64,000 bases of DNA from Plectrocnemia conspersa (GCA_009617715.1 VTFK01000018.1:248001-312000); one strand, 5' to 3'; positions 26,385 to 38,490 are shown, counted from the stretch's first letter. A program made the numbers and translations. The notes: generated from the letters alone by a model not told the origin.

Positions 26385-29320
26385 AAAAAGGACGAGTCAC
26401 ACTGTGGAAATTTCCCCCATAGTGTAACATGATTTTTATTTTAAAATATATTTGCATAGAATTAACATGACAATATGTTGATGATTATTAATCATTTATG
26501 CATTTATCAAATATTTATATAATATTATCCTTTGCATTTTAAAATTTCATTCGTCTAGCGTGGACAAACTTAAAGTTTATTTTGACACCGGAGAAAATGA
26601 AAGTGTACTGTTATATTTTTTATCATCACAGTTACAACGAGGCTTTTGGTATCCGTGACCAATAATGTAATTAATACACGAATAATCTATTGTGAGATGA
26701 CGAGCTTCCGAGTTAAAAAATAAAACTGTATCAGCGGCACACGAGTCACTGATAAAAAATATTACTTTCTTAGTAAGCAATGTTTAATCGACAATGTGAC
26801 CATAAGAAGTGTTATTTATTTATTGTATTGGCATGTTTATTGTTCAAGTATTTTTTAACTCATGATCGAGCAATATTTTCAGGACAATTATTTTAATGCC
26901 TCAATCGATAAGGTATTGCTCAATCTGTGAGATATAAATGAAATATTACACAAAAAATATGATTGAATGCTTTGTAAAGTAACTCTAATAAAGCTGAAAT
27001 TGATTATTAAAATTTTAATACTAAACTAATATTGTAAAATTGCAATATAAATAAGGTTAGCAAAATAATGACAAGTCTGCGTATTGTAGGCCAAACTCAT
27101 ATTTCTAAATTTTGAAGATATACTGATCGATACAATAGTAATTTATTTCATGTATGAATATTTCAATGTATTGAATCATTGCATCAATCTTGTTACTATA
27201 CTCTATAAAAGATTTTGATGTTGCATGGCTCATCAATGCAAAGATTTTATCTTAGATAGCCTTATAAAAAAATCTGGGGCGGTAAAATCATATGACCTTG
27301 AATGCTATATAAGGACTCTATATTTGAATTATAGCTAAGCTTCAGGCCTATTTTAATTTTATAAAATAAATATTTTTCAAGCATATGTCTATAATTATAA
27401 CATTAAGATTAATTTTGAGATATTTTGTAAAAAAAATTAAAGCTTATATTGTAACTTTAATTAATATACTCGAAAACTTGCAGTGCCACATATTAAGAAT
27501 ATCTCCTCACTTGCAATAGTGTTAAGATAGAAAAAAAACTGTTTTTTTTAGGTTTATGAGAGCACAATTGTAATAGTCTATAATTTTCTCTTACAGCAAA
27601 TTATTTGTTTAACATTTTTAACACAATAAAATATATTTATTTCTAATCTAATTAAATGATTCAACCTAAGAGCAGAAAAAGTTTTGTCTCCAATTATCCA
27701 AGACGAGCCTCAATTTTTATATCAAACCACAAAAAATCGTAGGAAAAATAAATTCTAATCTTTTTTTATTCCTGTATTTAATAGAACTACAAATTTTGGA
27801 CCTCTGCAAAAATAATAATCAGCCCCTATCTTTAAAATCTAATTTTTTGAATAGTTTTTTTTAATTATATAATATAAAAAAAGAAAATAAATAATATAGT
27901 AATATGAAACAATAATCAGAAACATAAAAAAACTCTAATAATGTAATAATATGTACATTCATAAAAAAACATTTATTAAAGACAAATATGAACGATACAA
28001 AATCCATGGAATCTATATTTTATTTTATGTATATATTATTCAGGGGCGGATTTACTTCGTTAGGGGTCCGAATTATTATAAATTTATGTGGGCTTCTATA
28101 TATAATATGTACATATATACAAATATTCAGAGCACAGTTCCAACCTACTCCCTTCCCACCATTACATATATTTTCTAATCAGAACTGATATATTTATATT
28201 GTGTGGTTTTATATATAATATTATGATATTTTGTATAAAATATGATAAAACTCTTCTTTGTCAAAAACGTTAAAAAATTTAAAATAAGCAACTTTGTATT
28301 AACGAATTGAAGGTAGAAGAAAATTATAGGAAATGAATCAGTTAGTAGGTGATTGACAATTAATTACATATTATTGTTATAAAGAAAAAAAGCATAGCGA
28401 CGACATTAAAATCGTAAGGCGATTATAGAAAGGTTAAGACTCCTAATAATTTAAAATGATATTACATAAACAATGTATTTACATTACTTAATGGTATTGT
28501 GTATCATCATAAAACCGAATTACATGAAGGTTTGTGTTCAGTAGCATTTTTAAAGATTTTTTTATTCTTATTAATGCCAAAAATGATATTTCTTTAGACT
28601 AAACTTAAACAGTTCATTTAAACTTAAATATTGCATGCATTTAATTTGGAAAGCTGAAAAGCGTTGAAAATTTAATATTTGAGAATCAAGGGTAATTGAA
28701 TGAAAATTCCGTCATAGCATTACGTAATTATATCGATAAAAAAAATTAAAATGCGATTTTATTCAAAGTAAATGTATTTAAATTATAATTTTGAATTTTA
28801 TATCATAAAAATTAAATCAAATATTGCAGATAATATAAACAAATCACAAATTATTTGTAAATTATAAAATATGTAATGATAATCACATCGATTGTAAAAA
28901 GTCGTATATTGACATCTTACTTCTTACAAATATTAACGAAAGAGTACTTCAATAACTGTTTTTTTCTAAATCAAATATAATAATTTAATAATTAGGTTTT
29001 TAAAAGTTTTTCTTTAAAAATTGCAATTATATATATTTTGCGCTATTATGAAACAGAATAAATAAAGCAAAAAAAAAAAAAAAAATTGGGAAATGTGCTG
29101 AACCAAAGAGTGTGAGGTATTCTCTGTAGTTTCATGCATCTTGTGAATTTAACAACGTTAGTTTTTTTTTATATTTTATGATGTGAAAGAAAGCGCCAAT
29201 ATGTTATTATTATTTGACTTCTATTGTATGCCATTATTTTTTACATTGTACAAAAAAACAGTATCATCGTTTTAGTATTTGAGGATACATGATTATGTAA
29301 TCTTTATTGTCTTTGAACTC
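26385..29320. other. AT-rich stretch with hAT-end-like fragments near 27.8-28.1 kb
   Basis: No gene is recognisable. The only structured part is around 27,783-28,100, annotated separately. A 16-base A-run occurs near 29,070-29,085. The overlapping frames at 27,951-28,188 come from AT-rich DNA next to the hAT-like end. Confidence 0.5.
27783..28100. mobile_element. Two outward-facing hAT-like terminal fragments
   Basis: CAGGGGCGGATTTA at 28,041-28,054 has the CAGGG start and GGCGGATTTA continuation often seen at ends of hAT-type elements. A related inverted form, AATCAGCCCCTAT, lies at 27,817-27,829 after TTTGGACC. They point away from each other, so they are likely ends of two separate decayed copies. 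No target duplication or transposase is visible. Confidence 0.35.
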
Positions 29321-29329
29321 AGCTAATGA

Positions 29330-29900
29330 AAAGTGCACGATAAGCCGTATCAATTGCGTAAACGTTGACCCAAAAACCAATAACGCATATGCAACGCATT
29401 CTACTCTCGTTTCATTAGGCCGATCCTAATCTCGATATCAACAATACATCACGAGCAATTTCTTTCACATCTGCGCCGTGTCTCGATACCGCCCATTGCG
29501 CAAAACGCGATTTCGGCAACTACTGGCCTGCACAAAAACAATATTTTTACACAGATTATGTTATTTATCACACTCCGGCAGCAATGTAATAGCCATAGTC
29601 ATAGCTCGGCCACTATTTGTTTTCTTATCTAAATTAAGATCTGCCCGGCCGGGATCCCTGGGTTCAGATAGGCCCGCGACTTGCAAAGTGGGCATTATAA
29701 TTTTCTCGGGTTCGCCTCTATCACGACTTTATCATTAAACCAGAGAACGCTTCATATTTTTTCAATTACTTCAAAACAGTTAACGGGTACCCGGGTTGTG
29801 GAAGGTGATTTAATTACAATACACCTGGCCCCAGTAACGGCGCAACAATGATTAGATTAATCGCGGTGCACAATTATATTATCGATCGAGGATCATTGTT
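29330..29900. promoter_or_regulatory. GC-richer island with homeodomain-like sites
   Basis: This CpG-containing island holds an 86-codon plus frame without a recognisable product and lacks matched splice signals. Near its end, GATTAGATTAATC (about 29,851-29,863) gives two overlapping GATTA cores, the type bound by K50 homeodomain proteins of the bicoid/orthodenticle class. A regulatory role is inferred from composition only. Confidence 0.3.
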
Positions 29901-30491
29901 ACTATAGTCATTACAGTGTAATGTATCTCAGTGTTTAAATATTGAATGTTTTCTTTGGATCATTTTTCAATTACTCAACACCCTAATTCTCATACATTGA
30001 TCAATTTCTTTTTTTTTTTCGTACAAAAGCGATTAGAATGCAAATTTTCATGACCACGACTTATCAAAAACCGCACGACTAATTTTAACGATGACTTTGT
30101 AATATAGTTTGAATAAATGTTATACAATAGTACGATACTCGTCCAAAGTGTACTGAATTTTATATAATACAAACATTGCATTTCAAGTTATCTCCTTTCG
30201 TTAACTTGTAACAATACATAGTATATTCTGTAAGACTGTTTAGTTCATCAATTACAATCTTCAAGATTTTGAAAAGAAGGATACTTTAACTTGGAATTCA
30301 AATTTAAGTAGAGATAGAAATCACACGACAAATTTGATTAAACTACCAAATTCATCAATGAAAATCTTTGTCAAAATAATGATAATCATTATCACTGCAT
30401 TCACTCATTTTTTATATTTTGTTATGTTTCATGCATTTTTTTGTGAAATTTTTGACTACTGAGAAGTGATAATTGTTTTTGCGCCCTCCTA

Positions 30492-31335
30492 TTGACCAAA
30501 AATTGGTTTGAATATACTTCAACCAATACTTTCATATCAGAAGTTTTTAGTGATATCGGTAAAGATAGCTATAATATTTTTAACGACGTTTATGCGACGT
30601 ATGTTTGTACTTATTCCTCCACTTATTTCCCCTTGAGAGTTGAGTTGAATTTAGGTCTTGAACTAAAAAAAGTTTTAAGACTAAAAATAGTTTTAGAGCT
30701 TGGATTAGATCAAGTAGGGTTTATCGTTTTAACACAGCAACTCAATAATTTAACCGAGCACATATGCGATAATTTTAATATGAAAAAGATAACGGGAATT
30801 TTAATGTTATTAATTACGTTTGATTAATAAACTATACAAAAACATGACCATTGACTATCTGTTACGCTTAATACGCTCATAAAAAGTGGAAGCTATATTG
30901 TTTCAATAAATAATGAACACTCAATCCCGCGTAAAATTCCAGCTGGAGGAAAGTTTGCTCAAGCCGTTCCTCTTTATCTTGTATACGAACGATATCCCAT
31001 AAATAAAAAATACAGCTATTTTAACTAGTGCTTACGGTCTTAAACCAATCGCAATCTTTCGAAATCTTAAATAAATATTTTGAGAAGTAGAAAATTAAAA
31101 TCAACCGAATTAAAACAGAAGCAATTATTTTTGCAAAATATAAACAAACTTTACCACCACCTCTCCTAAATGGAGAGTGCAATAACGTTAAATGAAAACT
31201 AGCGCTAAATACTAAGGCTTATATCTGGACTCTTTAATAAACATATTTTTAAAGTTCGCACTAAATGGCTTGCCGCCATTGCGGTCCTTAGAGCGATATT
31301 TAATATAAAGAGCGCTAACTATCAAAAATAAAATT
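30492..31335 (+). mobile_element. Decayed Jockey-type non-LTR retrotransposon, reverse-transcriptase domain
   Basis: The 111-codon frame ending at 30,827 finishes with QQLNNLTEHICDNFNMKK, the helix before the first catalytic region in Jockey-type RTs. After frameshifts, RKIPAG is followed by FLFILYTNDIP (about 30,967-30,999), then NTAILTS where the catalytic YADD box would lie (31,005-31,030). KINRIKTEAIIFAKY follows at 31,089-31,142, the WKI.IN..KTE motif, and then a YLG.YLD-like segment near 31,215. The catalytic aspartates are lost and many stops interrupt it, so it is a dead copy. It lacks the 5' endonuclease. Any frame before about 30,640 is uncertain. Confidence 0.85.
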
Positions 31336-31431
31336 TGTATCTATAAATAATTAGCATATCCGTATCTATAAATAATTAGCATATCAAAATAATCAAAAAT
31401 AAAATTTGTATCTATAAATAATTAGCATATC
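31321..31431. repeat. Local direct repeats: 40-bp identical copies and a third partial copy
   Basis: A 40-bp segment (31,321-31,360) recurs without change at 31,392-31,431, period 71 bp. Its 24-bp 3' part (GTATCTATAAATAATTAG plus six bases) is also present at 31,362-31,385. The perfect identity contrasts with the decayed LINE just upstream and indicates recent local duplication. Confidence 0.9.
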
Positions 31432-31439
31432 CTGTTCGG

Positions 31440-32640
31440 TGTGGAGTAACGCCAATAATACTATTTTTTCTAAATTATAAATCATTCAAAACAAAGATTT
31501 AAAAATATTATACATATAATACACCTTTTCATACTAATTTAAAAAAATGCATAATAAATTTAAAATACAAACAATTAAAGAACACTGGCATTTTCATACC
31601 AGAAAATATTATGAAAATATCTTGCAAAACTACACTAACCCACTAATATCGTGTATCGGTGACTACGATAAAATCAACATTAAATTTAAGCACAGGCACA
31701 AAACTCCAAATTACATATGGCTCTAGAAGCTGAAGACAACATATTAATTATTTCAGTTCTCCAACGTTTGTTTCCTGTGTTTTTATTTTTCTTTTGCTTA
31801 AATTGTAAAAAAAATGTTTTTTTTTTCACTAAATTTAAGCCCACAAGCGTTTTGTTTTATATTTAATTTTTTTATTGAATTTAGCTATTAACTAATTGGT
31901 AATATGAAAATGGTTATAAACCAGTAACATATATATTATATATAATTGGAATGTCTGTAAAATTGAAATAAACCTATGATACTACCATAATTTCATAAGC
32001 GTTATGCTAATAGAAAGTTTATCCATCGCATTTTGAACTAATGCATTCATAAATATACTTTCAATTAAACCTTATTAATATTATTCAGTTAATTTTTTTT
32101 TTTTTACTTTTTAAAGAAAAACATATTTTTACAATTTAAAAATATGAATGAATTATTTTATCAAATCTATAGGGTCGTAATATTTATTTCTTATTATGAG
32201 ACGTAGTGACATAAAGTTTGGAAATCAATCGTTAAAGATGTATGTAAAAGTATGATAAAAAAAATATTTGAATCCCCAAACCTATCCATTTTAAAAAAAA
32301 ATCTCTAAACACGAATATGAATACCATATTTTTGATTAAGTATTCTGAAATAGGTTTTAAAGCATACTAATAAATTTCGAATATATTCTTAATATTTTCC
32401 TGCAATATGTAATCATGGCAGAAACTAGACATTTTGTCACATTTGTGCCTCTATGTAGTTTTTTTAACATTCAATAAGTATAATATTAAGCAAAAACATA
32501 AATTTTGAAACAAAATAAATTATATTATTGTATTAAAAAAATGTTTTATAGCACATTAATTACACAATACATACAATAATATAAAGTTTTGGACATAATA
32601 AAAATAAAATTATGCCAAATTAATTAAAAAATAATTTAAC
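31440..32640. other. AT-rich stretch without a recognisable gene
   Basis: Only AT-rich DNA with poly-T and poly-A runs. No frame, repeat or RNA gene is supported. Confidence 0.55.
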
Positions 32641-32643
32641 AGC

Positions 32644-33837
32644 TTAACGCCCGAGGACTCGTATACGAGTCCTAAAAGAACATTGTTGGCCGTGAACTCA
32701 TGCATGAGTCATGAGTCATGCGTTTTCTTTTATTAAAAAAATACTAGGATACCATCAAGTTTGCCTCTACATGATAATTAAAGATGGTAGTATACTATTT
32801 TCACGTATTACAAAATAAAAAATAAATTAAATTTTACTTAAAATTTTTGTAAAAAAAGTCGTTTTTTTTTTTGGGGCACGTGAATTTTTTATGAAATATA
32901 TGAACCATAGTTATTTATTTCATATGAAAAATAATATTTTATATTACACTTCTTGAACAGAAGTAAATTTCAGGGTCAAACTGTCTGGCTAGGTAAACAT
33001 AAAACTAATCAAAAGAAATCGAAATATCCCGTTTAATAGTAAATCAATGATAACAAAAAATTCTGTAGTTAAATTAAATAATACAACAATCAAAGAACTT
33101 CCAAAAAATATCATCTATTAACTTACGAACATTTTTACCGGGTGTTTGTTATTTTAAAAATTCCTCACCATTTAGAAAACTGCAATTATTCACAGATTAA
33201 GAAACCAGGAGAAAAGCTACAATTCAGATAAATTATTACCGTATTACTTTATTGTAAAATAATTGAAAAAAAATATTATTGCACTTCTGAGGGATAAAAT
33301 CATGAACGAATAAATATATATTTTTCATTCCTAATATTTTGTGTATATTAAAAATGGTTGCAATGGTCCCAAACCAGTTATTTATAATTTAATAATATGC
33401 ATGTTTAAATGCTTCTATATTTTTTTATGTAAACGATTTATAAAAAATATCCGTTTATAATATAATATAATTTGCACTCACCAAATTTTCGGCGTCTTTT
33501 TTGCTGCTTACAACTGTCACTGACACATTTATTTTAATCACTACACTTAGAAACCACACTATATCACTATTTATATTTATTTTTATTATTTACACTTTTT
33601 TGCCTACTTCAATATTTTTTGATACGTATAAAAACACTCGTCAATATGAAGAGAATTTTCACAACTTCTGCACATGTATGCTGTATCTTTCCTTATTCCA
33701 TGTGCAGAACAAACACGACATTTTCTTCTCACATTTATTTTCACACTTTTTATTTTTATTGTCTGATGATTTTTTAGCTTATCCGAAAGCCTTTCTAGTG
33801 GATCGAAATCACGGGCACAGCAAAATATGGTAGACAC
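32644..33837 (-). mobile_element. piggyBac-type element remnant: 3' terminus and transposase C-terminal zinc-binding tail
   Basis: The minus frame from 33,837 to 33,604 encodes a short protein whose last part, RRKCRVCSAHGIRKDTAYMC followed by RSCENS and DECF.TYQ, has the spacing of the cysteine-rich domain that ends piggyBac/PGBD transposases. That domain binds zinc and the element ends. About 0.96 kb beyond its stop, TTAA at 32,644-32,647, the piggyBac target site, is followed by CGCCCGAGGACTCG and two related palindromes. The DDE catalytic core and the other end were not found to the right, so the copy is truncated or heavily decayed. Confidence 0.75.
32655..32709. repeat. Subterminal palindromes of the piggyBac-like end
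   Basis: GGACTCGTATACGAGTCC at 32,655-32,672 is a perfect 18-bp palindrome. ACTCATGCATGAGT at 32,696-32,709 is a second. Both follow the pattern ACTC-RTRYAY-GAGT. Paired subterminal repeats next to a TTAA are expected of piggyBac-type ends, where they serve as transposase binding sites. Confidence 0.7.
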
Positions 33838-33839
33838 TC

Positions 33840-35380
33840 GTGAAATGTAGCCTTACTCAAAAGAAAAGCTTCTGAATTTAATTTTGCTGTTACGATTCAA
33901 ATTTTGATAGACACTGAACGAATAAAACAATGCGCATTAAAATAAAAAACAACTATTTTTGTTTTTTCCATTGTTTTTCGAAATATTATGTAACTATGTA
34001 TTTATTGATTGAATATATTTATTATAGTCCATTATATAATACAGTGAGGCTTATATATTGTAAGGTCGGTGGTACAGAATTTTTTCCCGTGTCATCTTGG
34101 TGTTATAAAAGGTAGATATCATTCTGAAATTTATTTTTTATTTGTTTTCCAAATTTAGATCATAGCTTCATAAATTAATTTTCTTTTGTTCATATTCAAT
34201 CAATATCCTCTTTACACATCTGATGCATTCTTTTATCATTATTAAATAGTTCGTTAATCCTAGGCATAACTTGAAGGGCAAATAATCGACTTGCTTTTAA
34301 TTGATTTTCAATATCAAATCAAAAGAGTTTTAGCACGCCGTGAAACTGTAGAAGCCAAAAGGTCATGACAAGAAAAATGCTGCGCTTAAAAAGGTTCGCC
34401 AAAACCTACATCGATAGCTTCTAAAATTTAGGGTTTTACATTTAATATGATACTTGGCATTACGTAAATTTGTTTGAAAGGATATATGATAGTTTAATTA
34501 TTTGAGATTCACTTATATTTAAATTAAAAAAATCGTTGTCATTGTTTGCCAATCCAGGATGAAATGCTGACATGTGTTTTTTTTTTAAATAATGAAGGTT
34601 TCATAGAATTATTTGAGAATATTCGATGACAATTGACGCATTACTTATGATATTGGTAAATCCATATCTTATAAAAACGGAATTATATCTTAAAATTAAT
34701 AAAAAGCAAATTTTAGCTAATAATATGAAAATAATACAGACAAATTATAATTACATAATATCAAACAAACCTCTTTTGGGCAGTTTTCTTTGGTTTCGTT
34801 CTATAAAGACTATCACTTTCTAATGATGTAGAAGAAGAAGATTGGTAGTTCATTTTTAATTTTTAAACAGTGCATTTTTTTGTGAATGCATTGCTTACGT
34901 ATACAGATGTATACGAGGGAGAAGCGATACATGCGCGTAAGAATATTTATTGTCTCGCTTGTTCTTGTTGAAGCGGCAATGCTCGTCTGTTTCACATCCG
35001 GCTATACAAAAAAATATTTTGGTCCATTTCGCAGAAAATAAATAAAAAAATAATATATATGTAATATCACAGTAACTGGCTGGCAACTCTTTCGTACGAT
35101 TGTGTTAGTTCAGCGTCCGTGTGTTTTGGATAAACAGTGAAAGCTGTGATGTACACTGGCTGTATCTCATTTGTTGCAAGGAATTAGATAATCATTGCAT
35201 GAAACGTAAATATTTAATTATAGTCATCGTTTTTGACTGCAAAACTGTTCTAAATTCCATGTAGATAGTGCACACTAAAATTTAAATTGATTTTAAATTT
35301 TAAATAAGGATTTAATTTTGTTGTAGGGATTGTTAATTTTCTGATTCAATTAACACGTTATATACTTATGGTATTTGTTG
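33840..35380. other. AT-rich stretch between piggyBac and hAT remnants
   Basis: This region should hold the rest of a piggyBac transposase if the copy were long, but I could not recognise its motifs. A minus-strand stretch near 34,200-34,330 reads weakly as protein but matches nothing I know. The frames at 33,930-34,115, 34,626-34,823 and 34,813-35,086 are short chance frames. Confidence 0.4.
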
Positions 35381-35384
35381 ATCC

Positions 35385-35590
35385 AATTCTTTGATGGCAT
35401 TTGCTCTTGAGGTCCATCGTGTATCTGTATAACCTTTCAAAGTTGTTTTTAATATCTCAATAGTCGACAAATATAATCATGCCAGCATTTTTACAAAGCA
35501 AAATAAGACTATGATCCACACAGGAAACATATATGGCTTGTACACCTTTATAAACACCAGGCATATTAGCTTCATTGTCATATCTTTAAT
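35385..35590 (-). mobile_element. Decayed hAT-family transposase (ZMYM1/DUF4371-like)
   Basis: On the minus strand YDNEANMPGVYKGVQA (about 35,582-35,535) matches the Y/FDN.ANM.G...GVQ segment of hAT transposases of the ZMYM1-like group. It is followed by the C..HSL.LL motif. After one frameshift comes TDTRWTSRANAIKELDQ (near 35,425-35,375), the DTRW.SR..A motif of the same proteins. An in-frame stop and the frameshift show that the copy is inactive. N-terminal and dimerisation parts are not recognisable. Confidence 0.85.
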
Positions 35591-35829
35591 CAGAGGTTAA
35601 TGTAATTGTTTTTTTATCATCTTTTTGATTTTGAAATTGTTCAATTCACTGACTACCAATTCGTTGCTCTTTCCATCATTCACCTGAAGCAAGTGTCTCT
35701 GTATGTAATCTATGGTTCGTTAAATAACATAAGTACTCGCTACTTACGATAGATGACTCTCTACCTGATACTCTCCAGAAACAAAACTTGTACTTCTGTT
35801 TTAAGTTAAGATCCAGTCCAGTCATATAC

Positions 35830-36190
35830 TGTAAGGAATAAAATGTTCGATTTGATACTCGAATCGTGACCCATTGGCCGATAGCCGTCAACGCGGTCGA
35901 ATCGAATATCAATAAAATTGTTATTTTACAGCGAGCGCAATAAAAGCCACGTATCTCGGGATGATCTGCCACACTTATTGAGAGCCGAGCCATTGGCGCT
36001 ATATGGCAACACTGACGTATTTAGACGATCGTACGACCAGATAGCCGGCTGATTTACGGCGGCGCAGCCCGCGCGGACCACCTTTTGATTGCCGCCGGTG
36101 CAATTGATACTATATTTCACGTTTACAATGGCCGCGTCGATGTGTTTCGTGACTCTGGAACGAAACGCCAAATTTTCGTGTCTGCTTACT
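35830..36190. promoter_or_regulatory. GC-richer island with YY1/Pho-like motif
   Basis: CpG-dense sequence (especially 36,040-36,140) with two overlapping minus frames of unknown product. It contains TTTACAATGGCCGC at 36,122-36,135, identical to a site at 25,734-25,747. ATGGC is the core of YY1/Pleiohomeotic sites that occur in Polycomb response elements, although the motif alone is not diagnostic. Confidence 0.3.
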
Positions 36191-36194
36191 AACC

Positions 36195-37026
36195 GTACAT
36201 TTATAAATCACACTTTTTACACACAGAGCGTACTCTTGAGCTAAACGAAAGACGTCTTTGGAATAGATTAAAAAAACATGTTCAAATTAGTTTGATCGAC
36301 GGCAATCAATTGAAATATAGTAATTAGACTATAAAGGGTTTATTGCCACAAATATAATATTCTGAATTATTACGTAATATTAAATGATTTTATCAGCTCT
36401 ATAATAACTAACAATAATACAGGATTTTTATGCAATTTCTAGACAATTATATCTTACATTCTTAGCTAGTTTTGGTGGATGTTTATATATACAAATATTA
36501 GTGCTTCTTTCTTTCTTGATTATGAAAAGTTCATTTATTATTTAATAATGTATGACAAAAATAATAGTTTTTTTTTTCAGTACAAGTTTAATATATTATA
36601 TATATATGATTGATATATATGGTTGATTTAAAGTTTTATTATGATTCAATAAAATTGCTTTTTATGATATAAAAAATTGCAGTGTCAATAATGCTCACAG
36701 TTTTGCAAATTTTGAGTCACCATGTATATTCTAGCTTAATTATAATTAATGCATGCATATGTCAAACGCATATTAGGCGAGGACTACTAGGAAACGAGTT
36801 CGCAAATCATCGCCATAATAATTTGCGTAGGTGAAAGAAAGCTTTGTTGATACGCAAGTTCGATATTTAAATCATATGCAGTCATGCAAATTGGCGATCG
36901 TTTGATTTATTTGCCGTTATTAATTATATTTTTTTCTCATCAACACATGGCAATCCTTTATTTGACAATCGCCACAAGGCCAATGTGCTGTTAAATTTTT
37001 TTTCGTACACTTTTTTACATTTTCAG
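36195..37026. other. AT-rich stretch leading into a polypyrimidine tract
   Basis: No gene or repeat is recognised up to about 36,990. From there a T-rich tract runs into TTTCAG at 37,021-37,026, which serves as a strong acceptor-like signal for the following candidate exon. Confidence 0.5.
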
Positions 37027-37096
37027 ATGCAAGTATGAACAAAAAATATAGCAAAAGTTCCGACCAGTCACCGAAAATAAAAAAAATAAATGCACG
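37027..37096 (+). other. Candidate exon 1 of an unrecognised transcript
   Basis: The 70-nt segment is preceded by a long T-rich tract ending in ACATTTTCAG and followed by CACG|GTACGTG, a good donor. An ATG at 37,035 opens a lysine- and serine-rich frame, starting MNKKYSKSSDQSPKIKK, that runs to the donor. Joined to the next candidate exon it stops after about ten more codons, so it may be a 5'-untranslated or non-coding exon, or may splice elsewhere. No family is recognised. Confidence 0.35.
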
Positions 37097-37739
37097 GTAC
37101 GTGTAATTTTTAAATTTATCATGACACTTTTAATTAGTGCTTCTATCTGGGAGCAATTTATCATGTGGTGTGGTTTGGTGACGCAACGGTTGGTTAACGA
37201 ACTATTTACGGATCAATAAATGTCGAAACCTTATTGTTAATGTATCACATTTTTAAGACACACGTGCATTTTATACAGCGTGAATGTTTTTTTATCTGTA
37301 AAAAAATTAATAAATTCTAATGATTATATGTTAAAAAGCAGTGTGCTAAGTGGCCATCTGTCATATTCGTCTATGATTTTCATATTGAACTAAGTCCACA
37401 CTTCCTGTTATGAGATAAATCGACTTTTGCTTTCGAATACTAAAAAAAATTTAGTCATATATAAAAACATATAATAATTATATATTTATATTGTTTTACG
37501 AAAAGTTTTCAAACAAACATATTTTATTGTACTTGAAATGATAAACAAACCCATTGTCTTTTTTTTAATTTATGTGTAAAAAATCTGTAACTTATAATTA
37601 ACTTCAACATTTTTTTATCTATTCAATATAATGAAAAATCATAAAATAGTTCTTTAAAAAATATTTTTATTTAATGGTAAGCCTAGTAATTAAATTATTA
37701 GATTGTGTTATATGAAGTGGATAATATTATTAGTGATTT

Positions 37740-38490
37740 AATAATATCACTCTGATTATTGAATTTCATACTTTGAAAAAAGAAGTCTAAATGTTTTAAA
37801 ATATGTAGTGAAAAGTTCGGTGGAATATAGGCGATGAAGGAACATAACAAATTTTAACTAGTTTAATTTTACAGTAATTGGTAAAGTATAAATTCTCGCA
37901 TTATCATATATCAATATCGCTCCAAGTCTGTTTACAACATAGGATGTTTTATGGTTAATTTTCTATGCATGATTCCGATTTCTCTACAATTCTGCTGTAA
38001 TATTCTTGCCTGTGTAATAATACGATTGATTGATAATTCCTCCAAAATAGTGTTCTTCTTCTTACTGTAAAGAATCTATTTTTCATCGCAGCTAATAATT
38101 ATTTTCAATAGTTGTTCCTTGTTTTTTCTATTCTTTTCTTTTTGGTCAGTTCGTGCGGTACCAATTGTCTATTTTTTCATGAAGCTATGATGCGACTGCA
38201 TGAGTAACCTTTAAATCTACTGCAAGTGTTTCTTAATATTTTTTGTTATGAGCAGATCTTTCACGGGCACATTTTCAATCGACTGAAAAAAGTTCTCTGT
38301 TTAACAGTATTTTCGTCAAATCTCAATATTTTTCATCAACGGTATTTTTCCACTGAGCTTATTTTTTAAAGTGAATATCGTCAGTAAGTACTTTTTCTAG
38401 ACAACTTTTTACTATTCTCTGACTAACAGTACCCTCAGCACATCCCAAATTAATATTTCTCGTGGCCTGGGCTACATTTTGTTGTAGTTT
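37740..38490 (-). mobile_element. Decayed mariner transposase, copy 1
   Basis: Read on the minus strand, NVAQATRNIN with EGTVSQR (about 38,480-38,420) matches the N-terminal helix-turn-helix of mariner transposases. LVPHELTKK (38,167-38,142) is the WVPHEL linker. YCREIGIMHRKL is followed by LGAILIYDNARIYT (near 37,925-37,885), the region around the second catalytic aspartate (HDNARPHT). A degraded HPPYSPDL-like segment follows. Stops and frameshifts make it inactive. It lies between candidate exons 1 and 2, so if those are real it is intronic. Terminal inverted repeats could not be defined. Confidence 0.85.

Noticed and set aside
27130..27320. Possible transposase C-terminus
   Set aside because: The translation on either strand gave no consistent motif, only a vague resemblance.
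29518..29530. TACTGGCCTGC, similar to the start of miR-193
   Set aside because: Identity stops after 11 nt and no hairpin arm is present in the flanks.
34905..34924. CGTATAC...GTATACG inverted repeat, considered as an iab-4-like miRNA
   Set aside because: Only a 7-bp stem, and the sequence does not match the known mature miRNA beyond a few bases.
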